Positions 6,939 through 16,600 of a DNA stretch of 64,000 bases are shown in pieces; position 1 is the stretch's first letter; each line of letters starts with the position of its first letter. Origin of the DNA: an uncultured Aquimarina sp. (lineage in GTDB: Bacteria; Bacteroidota; Bacteroidia; Flavobacteriales; Flavobacteriaceae); assembly GCA_947498765.1 (NCBI GenBank), contig CANMLG010000005.1, positions 208,500-272,499 on the forward strand, read 5' to 3'. The position numbers and the translations under genes were made by a program. The notes beneath the pieces are model-generated. The model searched no databases. It was not told where the DNA came from and worked only from the letters and a program-made list of their open reading frames with translations.

Positions 6939-9770
6939 ATGGATTCCAATAAAAAACTGTTTTTACTAGATGCTTTTGCGCTCATTTTTAGAGGCTATTA
7001 TGCCCTTATAAAAAACCCTCGAATTACAAGTAAAGGTATGGACGTTTCGGCCATAATGGGTTTTACCAATTCCCTTTTAGATGTAATTAGACGCGAGCGC
7101 CCTGATTACCTTGCCGTGGCTTTTGATAAAGGTGGTAGTCATGCTAGAACAGAAATTTTCCCAGACTACAAGGCTAATAGAGACGAAACACCTGAAGCTA
7201 TTAAAATTGCTGTACCTTATATTAAAGAAATTTTAGAAGCTATGCACATTCCTATTATTGAAAAAATGGGAGTTGAAGCCGATGACCTCATTGGAACATT
7301 AGCTAAACAGGCTGAAAAAGAGGGTTTTCAAACGTATATGGTCACTCCCGATAAAGATTATGCACAATTAGTATCGGAAAATATTTTTATGTATCGACCT
7401 GCCCGCATGGGTAATGGTATTGAAATTTGGGGTATTGAAGAGGTTCAGAAAAAATTTGAAGTTAAACGTCCTGAACAAGTTATCGACTATTTAGGAATGA
7501 TGGGGGATGCTGTTGACAACATTCCTGGCTTACCTGGTGTGGGTGATAAAACTGCAAAAAAGTTTATTGCTGCTTACGATAGTATGGAAGGCCTACTTGA
7601 AAATCTACATGAATTAAAAGGAAAAATGAAGGAAAAAGTTACGGCTAATGCCGAACTTGGACTACTATCAAAACAGTTAGCAACTATTAAACTTGATTGT
7701 GATGTTACTTTTGATGCCAAATCCTATAAATTATCAGCACCTAATGCCGAAAAAGTAACTTCTATTTTTGAGGATTTGGAGTTCAGAAGAATGAAGGATC
7801 AGTTTTTTAAGCTTTTTGATGCCGATGGCAACCCCGCAACTACCGAAACCCTAAAGCCATCACAAGTTAAAACAAACACTACCGCTGGAGCAGGTCAATT
7901 TTCATTGTTTGATGCCCAAGGCTCTACTGAAAATGCATCCAAAACTACATCTAGACAAACTATAAATAGTACCGAACACCATTACCAAACAGTTCAAAAT
8001 TCGGGCTTAGGCTTACAGTTATTTTTACAAAATTTAAACCAACAAACTAGGGTTTGCTTTGATACTGAAACCACCAGCCTTGATCCATTAGTAGCAGAAT
8101 TAGTGGGTATAGCCTTTAGTTGGGAAAAAACACATGGTTTTTACCTCCCTTTTCCTGAAGATAAAAATGAAGCTCAAAAATTAATTAAACAGCTATTTCC
8201 TTTTTTTGAAAATGAATCCATAGAAAAAGTAGGACAAAATTTAAAATATGATATTAAAGTATTAGACAAATATGGAGTTACTGTTAAAGGTCCTTTATTT
8301 GATACCATGATCGCGCATTACCTCATCAATCCTGATATGCGACATAATATGGATGTTTTAGCCGAAACCTATTTGAATTACACCCCTGTTTCCATTACAG
8401 AACTTATAGGTAAAAAAGGCAAAAACCAACTAAGCATGCGACAAGTTCCTGTTGAAAAACAAACAGAATATGCCGTAGAAGATGCTGATATCACATTGCA
8501 ATTAGCAACTCATTTTACTCCTGAACTTAAAGAAGCTAAAACTCTTGAATTATTCAATAATATAGAATTACCATTAGTTAAAGTTCTTTCTGCCATGGAG
8601 ATTGAGGGAATTAATTTAGATAAAGATTTTTTAAATGGCCTTTCGGCAGAATTAAATCAAGATATTACTAAATTAGAAGAACGCATTTATGAGCAAGCAG
8701 GTGAAACCTTTAATATTGGTTCCCCAAAACAATTAGGTGTAGTTTTATTTGAAAAAATGAAATTGGTTGACAAGCCTAAAAAAACTAAAACAGGTCAGTA
8801 TTCTACTGCCGAAGATGTACTATCATATTTAGCTAAAGATCATCAAATTATTGCAGACATATTAACGTACAGAGGTTTATCAAAACTAAAAAGCACCTAT
8901 ATTGATGCTTTACCAGCTCAGGTAAATCCCAATACGCAACGCGTGCATACAGACTACATTCAAACTGTTGCTGCTACGGGTCGCTTAAGTTCTAACAACC
9001 CTAACTTACAAAACATTCCAATCCGAACTGAACGCGGCAGACAGGTACGTAAAGCCTTTATTCCACGCGACAAAAATCATGTGCTTGTTGCTGCTGATTA
9101 TTCTCAAATAGAATTGCGCATCATTGCCGCCTTGAGTAATGAAACTGCCATGATGGAAGCCTTTCAAAATGGCGAAGATATTCATGCCACAACTGCTGCT
9201 AAAGTATTTCAAGTTGACTTAGAAGAGGTAACACGAGAACAACGTAGCCATGCCAAAACAGTTAATTTTGGTATTATATATGGTGTATCGGCCTTTGGAC
9301 TGAGCAATCAAACTAATTTAAGCCGCGCCGAATCCAAAGAACTTATAGAAACTTACTATAAAACTTACCCTAAACTAAAAGCGTATATGAGCGAACAAGT
9401 TGATTTTGCTCGCGATAATGGTTTTGTACAAACGGTTTTAGGCAGACGTAGATATTTAAAAGATATAAATTCGGCCAATGCCATAGTACGTGGAGCTGCT
9501 GAACGAAATGCGGTGAATGCCCCTATACAAGGTAGTGCTGCAGATATCATAAAAATTGCTATGATCAACATTTACAATACCCTAAATGAAGGTAATTACA
9601 AGACCAAAATGCTTTTACAAGTACATGATGAATTAGTGTTTGACGTTCCTAAAAATGAATTAGAAACAGTGTCTACTTTAATAAAACACGAAATGGAAAA
9701 CTCCTTTACACTCAATGTTCCCCTAGATGTCGAATTAGGTGTTGGAGATAATTGGCTAGAAGCGCATTAA
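6939..9770 (+). CDS. polA: DNA polymerase I
   Basis: The 943-residue product has all three Pol I domains. The N-terminal 5'-nuclease domain runs from about 1-300 (LLDAFALIFRGYYA, VEADDLIGTLA, GDAVDNIPGLPGVGDKTA). The DEDD 3'-5' proofreading exonuclease covers about 350-540, with FDTETTSLD, NLKYDIKVLDKYG and YAVEDADITLQL, so proofreading looks intact. The family A polymerase domain covers about 560-943, with DYSQIELRI, RRRYLKDI, NAPIQGSAADIIK and QVHDELVFDVP. Function is Okazaki fragment processing and repair synthesis. Proofreading is not universal in Pol I, so its retention is worth noting. The gene is monocistronic and is followed by a heptamer repeat. Confidence 0.97.
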   Translation: MDSNKKLFLLDAFALIFRGYYALIKNPRITSKGMDVSAIMGFTNSLLDVIRRERPDYLAVAFDKGGSHARTEIFPDYKANRDETPEAIKIAVPYIKEILEAMHIPIIEKMGVEADDLIGTLAKQAEKEGFQTYMVTPDKDYAQLVSENIFMYRPARMGNGIEIWGIEEVQKKFEVKRPEQVIDYLGMMGDAVDNIPGLPGVGDKTAKKFIAAYDSMEGLLENLHELKGKMKEKVTANAELGLLSKQLATIKLDCDVTFDAKSYKLSAPNAEKVTSIFEDLEFRRMKDQFFKLFDADGNPATTETLKPSQVKTNTTAGAGQFSLFDAQGSTENASKTTSRQTINSTEHHYQTVQNSGLGLQLFLQNLNQQTRVCFDTETTSLDPLVAELVGIAFSWEKTHGFYLPFPEDKNEAQKLIKQLFPFFENESIEKVGQNLKYDIKVLDKYGVTVKGPLFDTMIAHYLINPDMRHNMDVLAETYLNYTPVSITELIGKKGKNQLSMRQVPVEKQTEYAVEDADITLQLATHFTPELKEAKTLELFNNIELPLVKVLSAMEIEGINLDKDFLNGLSAELNQDITKLEERIYEQAGETFNIGSPKQLGVVLFEKMKLVDKPKKTKTGQYSTAEDVLSYLAKDHQIIADILTYRGLSKLKSTYIDALPAQVNPNTQRVHTDYIQTVAATGRLSSNNPNLQNIPIRTERGRQVRKAFIPRDKNHVLVAADYSQIELRIIAALSNETAMMEAFQNGEDIHATTAAKVFQVDLEEVTREQRSHAKTVNFGIIYGVSAFGLSNQTNLSRAESKELIETYYKTYPKLKAYMSEQVDFARDNGFVQTVLGRRRYLKDINSANAIVRGAAERNAVNAPIQGSAADIIKIAMINIYNTLNEGNYKTKMLLQVHDELVFDVPKNELETVSTLIKHEMENSFTLNVPLDVELGVGDNWLEAH

Positions 9771-9775
9771 ATGGT

Positions 9776-9831
9776 AGTTGTGAGTTGTGAGTTGTGAGTT
9801 GTGAGTTGTGAGTTGTGAGTTGTGAGTTGTG
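9776..9831. repeat. Perfect heptamer tandem repeat, 8 copies of AGTTGTG
   Basis: Eight uninterrupted copies of the 7-bp unit start five bases after the polA stop codon (56 bp in total). Because the unit is not a multiple of 3 and lies outside genes, copy-number change would be neutral for reading frames. It lies in the gap between convergent polA and the DUF1304 gene. Confidence 0.97.
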
Positions 9832-9871
9832 AAATGAAAAAAAATTCAATTCATACCACTATTTGTCAATT

Positions 9872-10234
9872 TTATTTTATCAAAATCAACACTAGCGCTA
9901 TTATGGCAGGCATAGCTTGTACAAAAAATATTTTTCGCTCAGCTGTTAAAGCTCCGTAAACACCTGCTATAGAAACACAACTTAAAAAAAATAAGGAAAC
10001 ATTTGTTTTCCACACAACATCGTGTATTACAAAAGTCCACACCAAACCAGCCACTAAAAAAGCATTATACAAACCTTGATTTGCAGCTAATGTTTTGGTT
10101 TTAGGGAATAAGTCTTTTGAAAAACTACGAAATACTTTTGGCCCTCGGGATGTCCACGCAAACATTTCGAACCACACAATATATAAATGAATTAGTATAA
10201 TAAGCCCTAATAATATATTTACTGCTATAGCCAT
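9872..10234 (-). CDS. DUF1304 family small membrane protein
   Basis: The 120-residue protein has four predicted membrane helices and the family signature at its N-terminal half: an HLYIVWFEMFAW motif, the loop with FPKTKTLAANQGLYNAFLVAG, and a C-terminal helix pair. DUF1304 proteins are small inner-membrane proteins of unknown function found widely in bacteria. The length fits the family. The gene stands alone, convergent with polA, and has no recognisable promoter box upstream. Confidence 0.85.
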   Translation of the reverse strand: MAIAVNILLGLIILIHLYIVWFEMFAWTSRGPKVFRSFSKDLFPKTKTLAANQGLYNAFLVAGLVWTFVIHDVVWKTNVSLFFLSCVSIAGVYGALTAERKIFFVQAMPAIIALVLILIK

Positions 10235-10417
10235 AGTATGATTATTACCACAAATTACTTTATTTAAATCAGTTTAGCAAATTTTAAAATAGTCCCAACA
10301 TTCAATTCTTAAATCAATGCTCATTAGCATCTTTCCCTTCTTTCTATTTCTTTTAAATTTATTGAAACACTAACTTAGTCTGACAAATCACAATAATCAT
10401 TAAAACCTCTATTTTAA

Positions 10418-10789
10418 ATGAACATACTAAACAAAGACAGTATAATCCAAAATGAGCAAGAGATTTTAACAGCTATGAGACATTGTGATGTTTTAAAATT
10501 AGATCAATTGCTACATGAAAAATTACTTTTTAACTTACCAAATGGACAAACCATAAATAAAACCACCGATTTACAAACCTACAGCTCTGGAAACATGTTA
10601 ATCAATGAAATTAAAGCTTTTGATCAAGAAATAAACTTTATTGATAATAACGCTATTGTTTCCGTAATTATAGAAATGAAAGGCTCCTATTTTGATCATC
10701 CAATTGATGGAAAGTACAAAGTTTTAAGAGTATGGAAATTTGCTAACAAACAATGGCAAGTAATAGCCGGAAGTAGTACTGAACTATAA
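10418..10789 (+). CDS. NTF2-like / DUF4440 family protein
   Basis: The 123-residue cytoplasmic protein has the layout of SnoaL/NTF2-like alpha+beta barrels: an N-terminal helix (IIQNEQEILTAMRHCDV), a loop with LHEKLLFNLPNG, then a curved sheet ending RVWKFANKQWQVIAGS. DUF4440 members include ketosteroid-isomerase-like enzymes and pure binding proteins. I see nothing that fixes a substrate. It is apparently monocistronic, 113 bp before the ABC transporter pair. Confidence 0.75.
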   Translation: MNILNKDSIIQNEQEILTAMRHCDVLKLDQLLHEKLLFNLPNGQTINKTTDLQTYSSGNMLINEIKAFDQEINFIDNNAIVSVIIEMKGSYFDHPIDGKYKVLRVWKFANKQWQVIAGSSTEL

Positions 10790-10902
10790 GAATAGTTACT
10801 CATTCTTAACAACATTTATTGTAACAGCATTAAAAAAAGGTCGTTTTCATACTATCATCAGATATTAATTTCGAATCGATGCTTTTAAACCACTAGCCCT
10901 AC

Positions 10903-11817
10903 ATGTTAACTTATTTCACTTTAAAATATAAAATTTTAAACAGAAAACTAACCGATTTTGGATTACCTCCATTACTTGGCTATCTTTTATTATTATTTGC
11001 TTTTTTATTTTTAACTGAACGATTATTTACTGTTAGCCAATACGCTAGTCTTATCTATTGTGCTGCTGCTATTTTTATGATAGTATCGTTTTACAAAAAA
11101 GAAAATATCGATTTTTTAAAAATTAATTTTAATACAAAACATTTCTACTATGTTAGAGTTATTGAAAATTTGATTGTTTGCCTAGCCTTTATAATAGTGT
11201 TAATTTACAAACAATTGTATTGGGAAACCATCGTTTTATTTGCCTTAAGTGTCATATTCGCTTTTTTTGAAATCAATAAAAGCTTTAACAAAATAATTCC
11301 TGTCCCATTTTTAAAAGAACCTTTTGAGTTTATAGTTGGCTTTAGAAAAAGATTCTACATCATAGTTTTAGCCTATCTTTTTTCTTTTATTTCGGTTGGT
11401 GTAACTAATTTTAATCTTGGTATTTTTGCATTACTACTTTGTTTCTTAACCTTTATGGGCTTTTATAATGATATAGAGCATCAATTTTATGTTTGGTCAT
11501 TTCACAGCAAACCCAAAGATTTTCTAATTGCTAAAGTAAAAACAGGGATTAAACAGTCTACCATATTGAGTATGCCTATGATAATTTTATTAAGCATTCG
11601 TTTTTACACTGAAATATTAATAATTATTACTTTTCTGTTAATTTACTACACCTATTTAGTTTGTTTTATAATTGCTAAGTACTCAAATTTTCCAAAAAAA
11701 ATAGAGCTCCCTCAAGCTTTACTTTTAGGAACATCTTTTCTTTTTCCTCCAATATTATTTCTACTTATTCCTTTTTTTTACAAATCATCCTTAAAAAAAT
11801 TAACTCTTATATTATAA
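10903..11817 (+). CDS. ABC transporter membrane subunit, uncharacterised
   Basis: This 304-residue, very hydrophobic protein has about eight predicted membrane helices and no signal peptide. Its stop codon overlaps the first base of the following ATPase gene, so the two are translationally coupled and almost certainly form one exporter. The family is not one I can name with a substrate. Pairs of this shape in Bacteroidota are often linked to peptide or antibiotic resistance export, but nothing here shows that. A 7/8 match to the -7 box (TAATTTCG, 10866-10873) lies 29 bp upstream. Confidence 0.75.
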   Translation: MLTYFTLKYKILNRKLTDFGLPPLLGYLLLLFAFLFLTERLFTVSQYASLIYCAAAIFMIVSFYKKENIDFLKINFNTKHFYYVRVIENLIVCLAFIIVLIYKQLYWETIVLFALSVIFAFFEINKSFNKIIPVPFLKEPFEFIVGFRKRFYIIVLAYLFSFISVGVTNFNLGIFALLLCFLTFMGFYNDIEHQFYVWSFHSKPKDFLIAKVKTGIKQSTILSMPMIILLSIRFYTEILIIITFLLIYYTYLVCFIIAKYSNFPKKIELPQALLLGTSFLFPPILFLLIPFFYKSSLKKLTLIL

Positions 11818-12497
11818 TGATTGAAATTAAAAATTTATCAAAATCATACAGAAAAAACCTAGTACTTGATGACATTTCAACTGTTTTTAACAAAGGAGTT
11901 ACCTATGGAATTGTGGGCGAAAATGGAGCAGGTAAAACCACTTTATTTAGATGTATTGCAGGACTAGAAAAACACAAAGGCACAATTATTTCTAGCGTAA
12001 GCGAATTAAAAAATCAACTAGGATTTTTAATGACTGAGCCCTATTTTTTTGACAAAATTACAGGAAAAGAATACATTCAATTACTACTTAACGCAAGGAA
12101 CATAAAAGCAAAAGATATTGACAAGCAAAATATTTTTGAACTCCCCTTAAATCAATATGCCACAAACTATTCTACAGGCATGAAAAAAAAGCTCGCCTTA
12201 ACCGCTATCTTTTTGCAAGAAAATGAATACTTTATTTTTGATGAACCTTTTAACGGAGTTGATATACACAGCAATATGATTATTGTTGAAATCATTCAGA
12301 AACTAAAAAAGTTAAACAAAACAATTTTAATTTCATCTCATATTTTTTCAACACTGGCTGACACTTGTGATGAAATTTTAGTCCTCAAACAAGGAAAATT
12401 TATTAAGCATGTTCATAAACAAAACTTTGACAACTTAGCAAATGAAATGAAAGATTTAATATTAGGAAACCGTGTTGACCAACTTAAGCTTAGCTAA
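11817..12497 (+). CDS. ABC transporter ATP-binding protein
   Basis: The 226-residue ATPase has a complete nucleotide-binding site: Walker A GENGAGKTT (residues 34-42), a signature-like YSTGMKKKLA in place of the classical LSGGQ, Walker B YFIFDEPFNGVD and the switch-region SSH. The diverged signature motif is common in the single-ATPase exporter subfamily that pairs with polytopic permeases. It starts on the last base of the upstream permease stop codon (1-nt overlap). The substrate is unknown. The gene is convergent with the PorP/SprF gene, 54 bp away. Confidence 0.9.
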   Translation: MIEIKNLSKSYRKNLVLDDISTVFNKGVTYGIVGENGAGKTTLFRCIAGLEKHKGTIISSVSELKNQLGFLMTEPYFFDKITGKEYIQLLLNARNIKAKDIDKQNIFELPLNQYATNYSTGMKKKLALTAIFLQENEYFIFDEPFNGVDIHSNMIIVEIIQKLKKLNKTILISSHIFSTLADTCDEILVLKQGKFIKHVHKQNFDNLANEMKDLILGNRVDQLKLS

Positions 12498-12551
12498 TAG
12501 TAAATCTTTCGATATAAATTATAAATCAAAATCTAACTAAAAAAAGCTTAT

Positions 12552-13574
12552 TTAGTTAATTGCAGGACAGTTACAGTGGTAACGTTGTTTACGACACCCA
12601 AAGTCATACCCTAGTGTTATTTGATGAAATCCTTCACTTGAAAACACCACATCATTCAACTGCTTTGTATAGGTATATGCGAATTTAAATTTTCCTAAAT
12701 TAACCCCGAACAATGGACTTACATAACTTAATTGTTCTTGAACTAATAGGTTGGCCGTATCTTCAAATGATGGATTATCTAGGGCTCTTCGGTATGACAC
12801 CCCCACATAGGCAGTTCTATTATTTTTTAATTTCCTGTACACCTTAATATTCATATCAACAGTAGTCTGTTGCAATGCTTGTCGGTATTGAGCTAAAAAA
12901 GAAGGCTCGAACTGCCATGGACTATTAAATTTCGAAATCACAACTCCCATAGATAATAAGAATCTACGCAAATTACTAGTTAAATCTGTTTCATTAATTC
13001 CATCATTTTCAATTAAATTTTTAGCCGTAAAATGCGTATAAAAATCCCTGTAAAAATATGAAAACCCAAAATCCATATTAAAATTAGTTGCATTAGTTGT
13101 GCTTCCCCCAACTAAAGGATCTCCAGCCGCTATAAAACTAGACTCATCCAATTGGTACTGCAAAATTCCAGCACTAATTCCAAATGAAAGCATGTTTAAG
13201 TCCACTTCATCACGAGAAAATAAAATGTGATGTGCATAAGTACCATAAACTCCATTTTGACTATGAAATCCATTTACATCTGCAAATGCATTTAAGCCTA
13301 GTCCCGAACTACGTCCCACACGACCATTAATACTCAAGGTTTGTAAACTAGGCGCATCACTTTGACCAATCCAAGATCTACGGGATGTTAAACGTATTTG
13401 TGAACAATTTGAAGCCCCTGCCATTGACGGATGAATTAAATAATAATTATCCGTTAAATAATCAGAATATACAGGCAATCCCTCTTGAGAATAACTTGTT
13501 ATTGTTAAAAAAAACAATGTAATTAATCCAATGATACTGTGGTATCTTAATTTAAATTTTATTGCGTAGGCCAT
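12552..13574 (-). CDS. PorP/SprF family type IX secretion membrane protein
   Basis: This 340-residue protein has a signal peptide (cleavage near residue 29, after SYSQ) and the PorP/SprF signature GLPVYSDYLTDNYYLIHPSMAGAS, split here by position 31-55. The rest is a beta-rich outer-membrane-type sequence with many alternating aromatic strands. PorP/SprF proteins are partners that deliver or anchor specific T9SS type-B clients, and are typically encoded directly downstream of the client. That is the case here: the gene lies 48 bp after the giant type-B protein in the same orientation. The C-terminal CNCPAIN tail with several cysteines is unusual for the family. Confidence 0.88.
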   Translation of the reverse strand: MAYAIKFKLRYHSIIGLITLFFLTITSYSQEGLPVYSDYLTDNYYLIHPSMAGASNCSQIRLTSRRSWIGQSDAPSLQTLSINGRVGRSSGLGLNAFADVNGFHSQNGVYGTYAHHILFSRDEVDLNMLSFGISAGILQYQLDESSFIAAGDPLVGGSTTNATNFNMDFGFSYFYRDFYTHFTAKNLIENDGINETDLTSNLRRFLLSMGVVISKFNSPWQFEPSFLAQYRQALQQTTVDMNIKVYRKLKNNRTAYVGVSYRRALDNPSFEDTANLLVQEQLSYVSPLFGVNLGKFKFAYTYTKQLNDVVFSSEGFHQITLGYDFGCRKQRYHCNCPAIN

Positions 13575-13622
13575 TAGTTAAAATGTGTAGTAAGTATTAG
13601 TTAAATTTAGGTGCTTGTTTGT

Positions 13623-16600
13623 TTATCTTAGTAGAGCAAAATGTCCTCTGAATTCCTCTCCATTATCTGTTTTGGCGTAATACCAATAATCATCTGCAGG
13701 CATATGCATATCATTGTAAGTACCATTCCAACCGCGTCCTTCTGGGTTAAAACTTGCTAATAATCTTCCATATCGATCGAAAATACTAATAGTAATTTTT
13801 GTATCACCCGGATTCCCTTTTACGTTCCATGATTCATTATCTATATCACCGTTAGGTGTAAAAAATTCGGGAAACCCAAAAACAGGCACATCTATGGATA
13901 TAGAATCACACTCATTTGACACAGTGGCTACATAATCCCCTGGAGGCACTCCACGGAATACATTTCCAACTTGAGAAACCACATAATTGGTGTCAATCCC
14001 AATAAGCGTATAAGATAAATTGTCGCCTTTGGTCACAAACAACTCCACCGTATTTAAGCCTACATTAAAGGTTAAATTTTCTGGAGACTCGATAGGTAAA
14101 ATTGAAGTAGTTTTTGAATCACCACAACCCATAGAAGTTCTACTGGTGTATTCTACTGTGTAATCACCTATACTTGTTGCATCAATTGATGGATTGGTTT
14201 CTCCTGCTAATGCTGTTCCATTTAACAACCATTGTAAATCGTAATCCGTAGTACTTAAAGGCGTACTAATTGTAATAGGCACAATGTTGCCCGAATCATC
14301 AACACAACCATTCCCTCCAACTAAATCAAAAACTGGTAGGTTTTCAATACTTATTCTAAAAGGAACTTCACCTTTACATCCATTGGCATTTTCTTCAACT
14401 AAAAATAAATCAGTAGTAGATGCCAAAACTTGACCCTCGGCTAAATCACCAGTTATAGTTGGATCGGTTGCTAAAGATATTGTTGAATAAAATTGTCCAG
14501 CAGGCAAACTTGGCAAGGTAAAAGATTCACATTGCGCTGTTGTAGCCAACGAAGCAGGTAATGTTGGTGTTGGAATACCCAAAATTGACACCTCAACATC
14601 TGCAGATAGTCCCGTACAAACCGTTGTGGAATTTATAGTATACGTATACGTACCAGCATCCGCGGTAGCAGGATCAATTTCAAAATTTGGATTTGTATTT
14701 ACACTACCATCAGGAAGTGTCCAAGACCCATTATCGGATGGGCTCCCTTGCAATCCACTAATTAAACTTACTGGCATATCATTAATACATAAATCTAACA
14801 CCCCATTTGTCCCTGGATCTCCGGTAATATTTTCTATGTTTATTGTAAATGAGATTTCATCAACACAACCTACGCTTGAAGTTTCTTGAATAAATATTTC
14901 CTGTGTACTTGTTACCACATCTCCAGGACTAAGTTCAGATCCTCCTCCTCCTGTTGAAGTAAAATATTTTTGAGTTGCTGCATTTGCCAAAGGTGGCAAC
15001 TCAAAGCTGTTACAGTAAGCTGCTTCAATAGTAGGTGCAACAGGCGTTGGTAATGGATTTACTGTAAAACTAAATTCCTCCTCTGATGCACATACCTGAC
15101 CGCTAGTTGAATCAATATTTTCTGCAAAGATATAAACAGTATCAGAAGATGTAAAAACTTCACCTACATTAATCATTGTCCTACTAAAAGTACCAACAGG
15201 AGCATCAAAATAATTACCAACGGCAAGTGGTGCTAAAACAAATTCTCCACAACTTTCAACTATTGTTGGCAACACTATTCGTGGTTTTTCAATAATAGTT
15301 AGTCTTACGTTAATCTGATTACTTGGACAACCTGTTGCATCAGCAGCCTCAACAACAAACGTATTTACACCAACACTTAACTGATCTACAGTAGGTGTAT
15401 AACTATCTGTACTTTGAGCAGATGCAATGGGCGATCCATCAGAAAGATACCAGCGACCAACCAAACCTGCATCTAAGGTTACACTTAATGCTGGTATAGG
15501 ATCCTCTTCGCAAATAACCTCATCGGAAGGATTAGTAGGATCATTAACAACCGGACAATCACAGTTTGGAGCGGTTACCATTCGAGTGAAACTACAAGCT
15601 GGGTTCCCTGCTGGTGTAATTGTTAAAACAATATCTTGATTTTTTGGAATATCTGTCACCCTAGGTCTTGTTGGATCACTTAAATCTACTACACCAAAAT
15701 CACTTGTAACAGTACCAGAGCCAGTTAATGTAGTTGTAACCTCATATACTGTTGCTGAAGGACCAGTAGCATCACACCTTGCTCCCAAAACATCAATTAC
15801 AGGAATATCAGTTATTACCACCTCTACGTCAACACTTCCTGGAGGGCAACCTGCGGAACTAACTTCATAGGTATACATACCAGAAGTGAATGAAACTGCT
15901 GATGGAGTTAACATGCCATCAAAAGTAGTTACCCCATCAGGTAAAGTCCAAATACCACCTGACTGCGGCGAATTTGTTAATAAGGTAAATAAATCTATAG
16001 TGGTTGTATCGTCTCTACAGAACATTACTGGTGAGGTTGGCGCTACTCCTGGGTTTGCTCCGCCTATAGAAATATCAACGGTTGCCGTATCACTTCCGCA
16101 ACCTGCACCTCCACTGACAGTGTAGGTATACACTCCAAACATATCTGAACTTGGATCAAAAGCTCCTTTATCATCAGCCCCAAACACTGTGGTGGTTGTA
16201 CCTACCGTCCAAACACCTCCTGGACTTGGCATAGTGCCGTCAGCTCGATCTAATAATTCATCAAACAAATCAAAAACAGGATCCGATGTACATCGTGATA
16301 TTACAGCATCTTCACCTGCAAAGGCTATTGGAGTTACCTCTACAGGTAGAGTAAATGTTCTTTCTGGGCAAGTTCCTATTCTTGGTAATGTATATACATA
16401 ATCCATTTCAGCCATTGTAGTGGACACATCCAAGGTACCTAAATGCCCCCCTGTGACAGTATTCCCACCACCAGGAACAGTCCACGTACCAGTAGTTGGC
16501 AAACTAGAAATTGGTGGTGTTAATGCTGCTAGTGCGGCATTTAACTCATCAAATAAATTAAAAGCTGCTGTAGCACTTTGACATGTATCTGCTACATCCG

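Noticed and set aside
10866..10880. tRNA T-loop-like TTCGAATC
   Set aside because: No acceptor stem, anticodon arm or CCA end can be built around it; it overlaps a weak promoter box instead.
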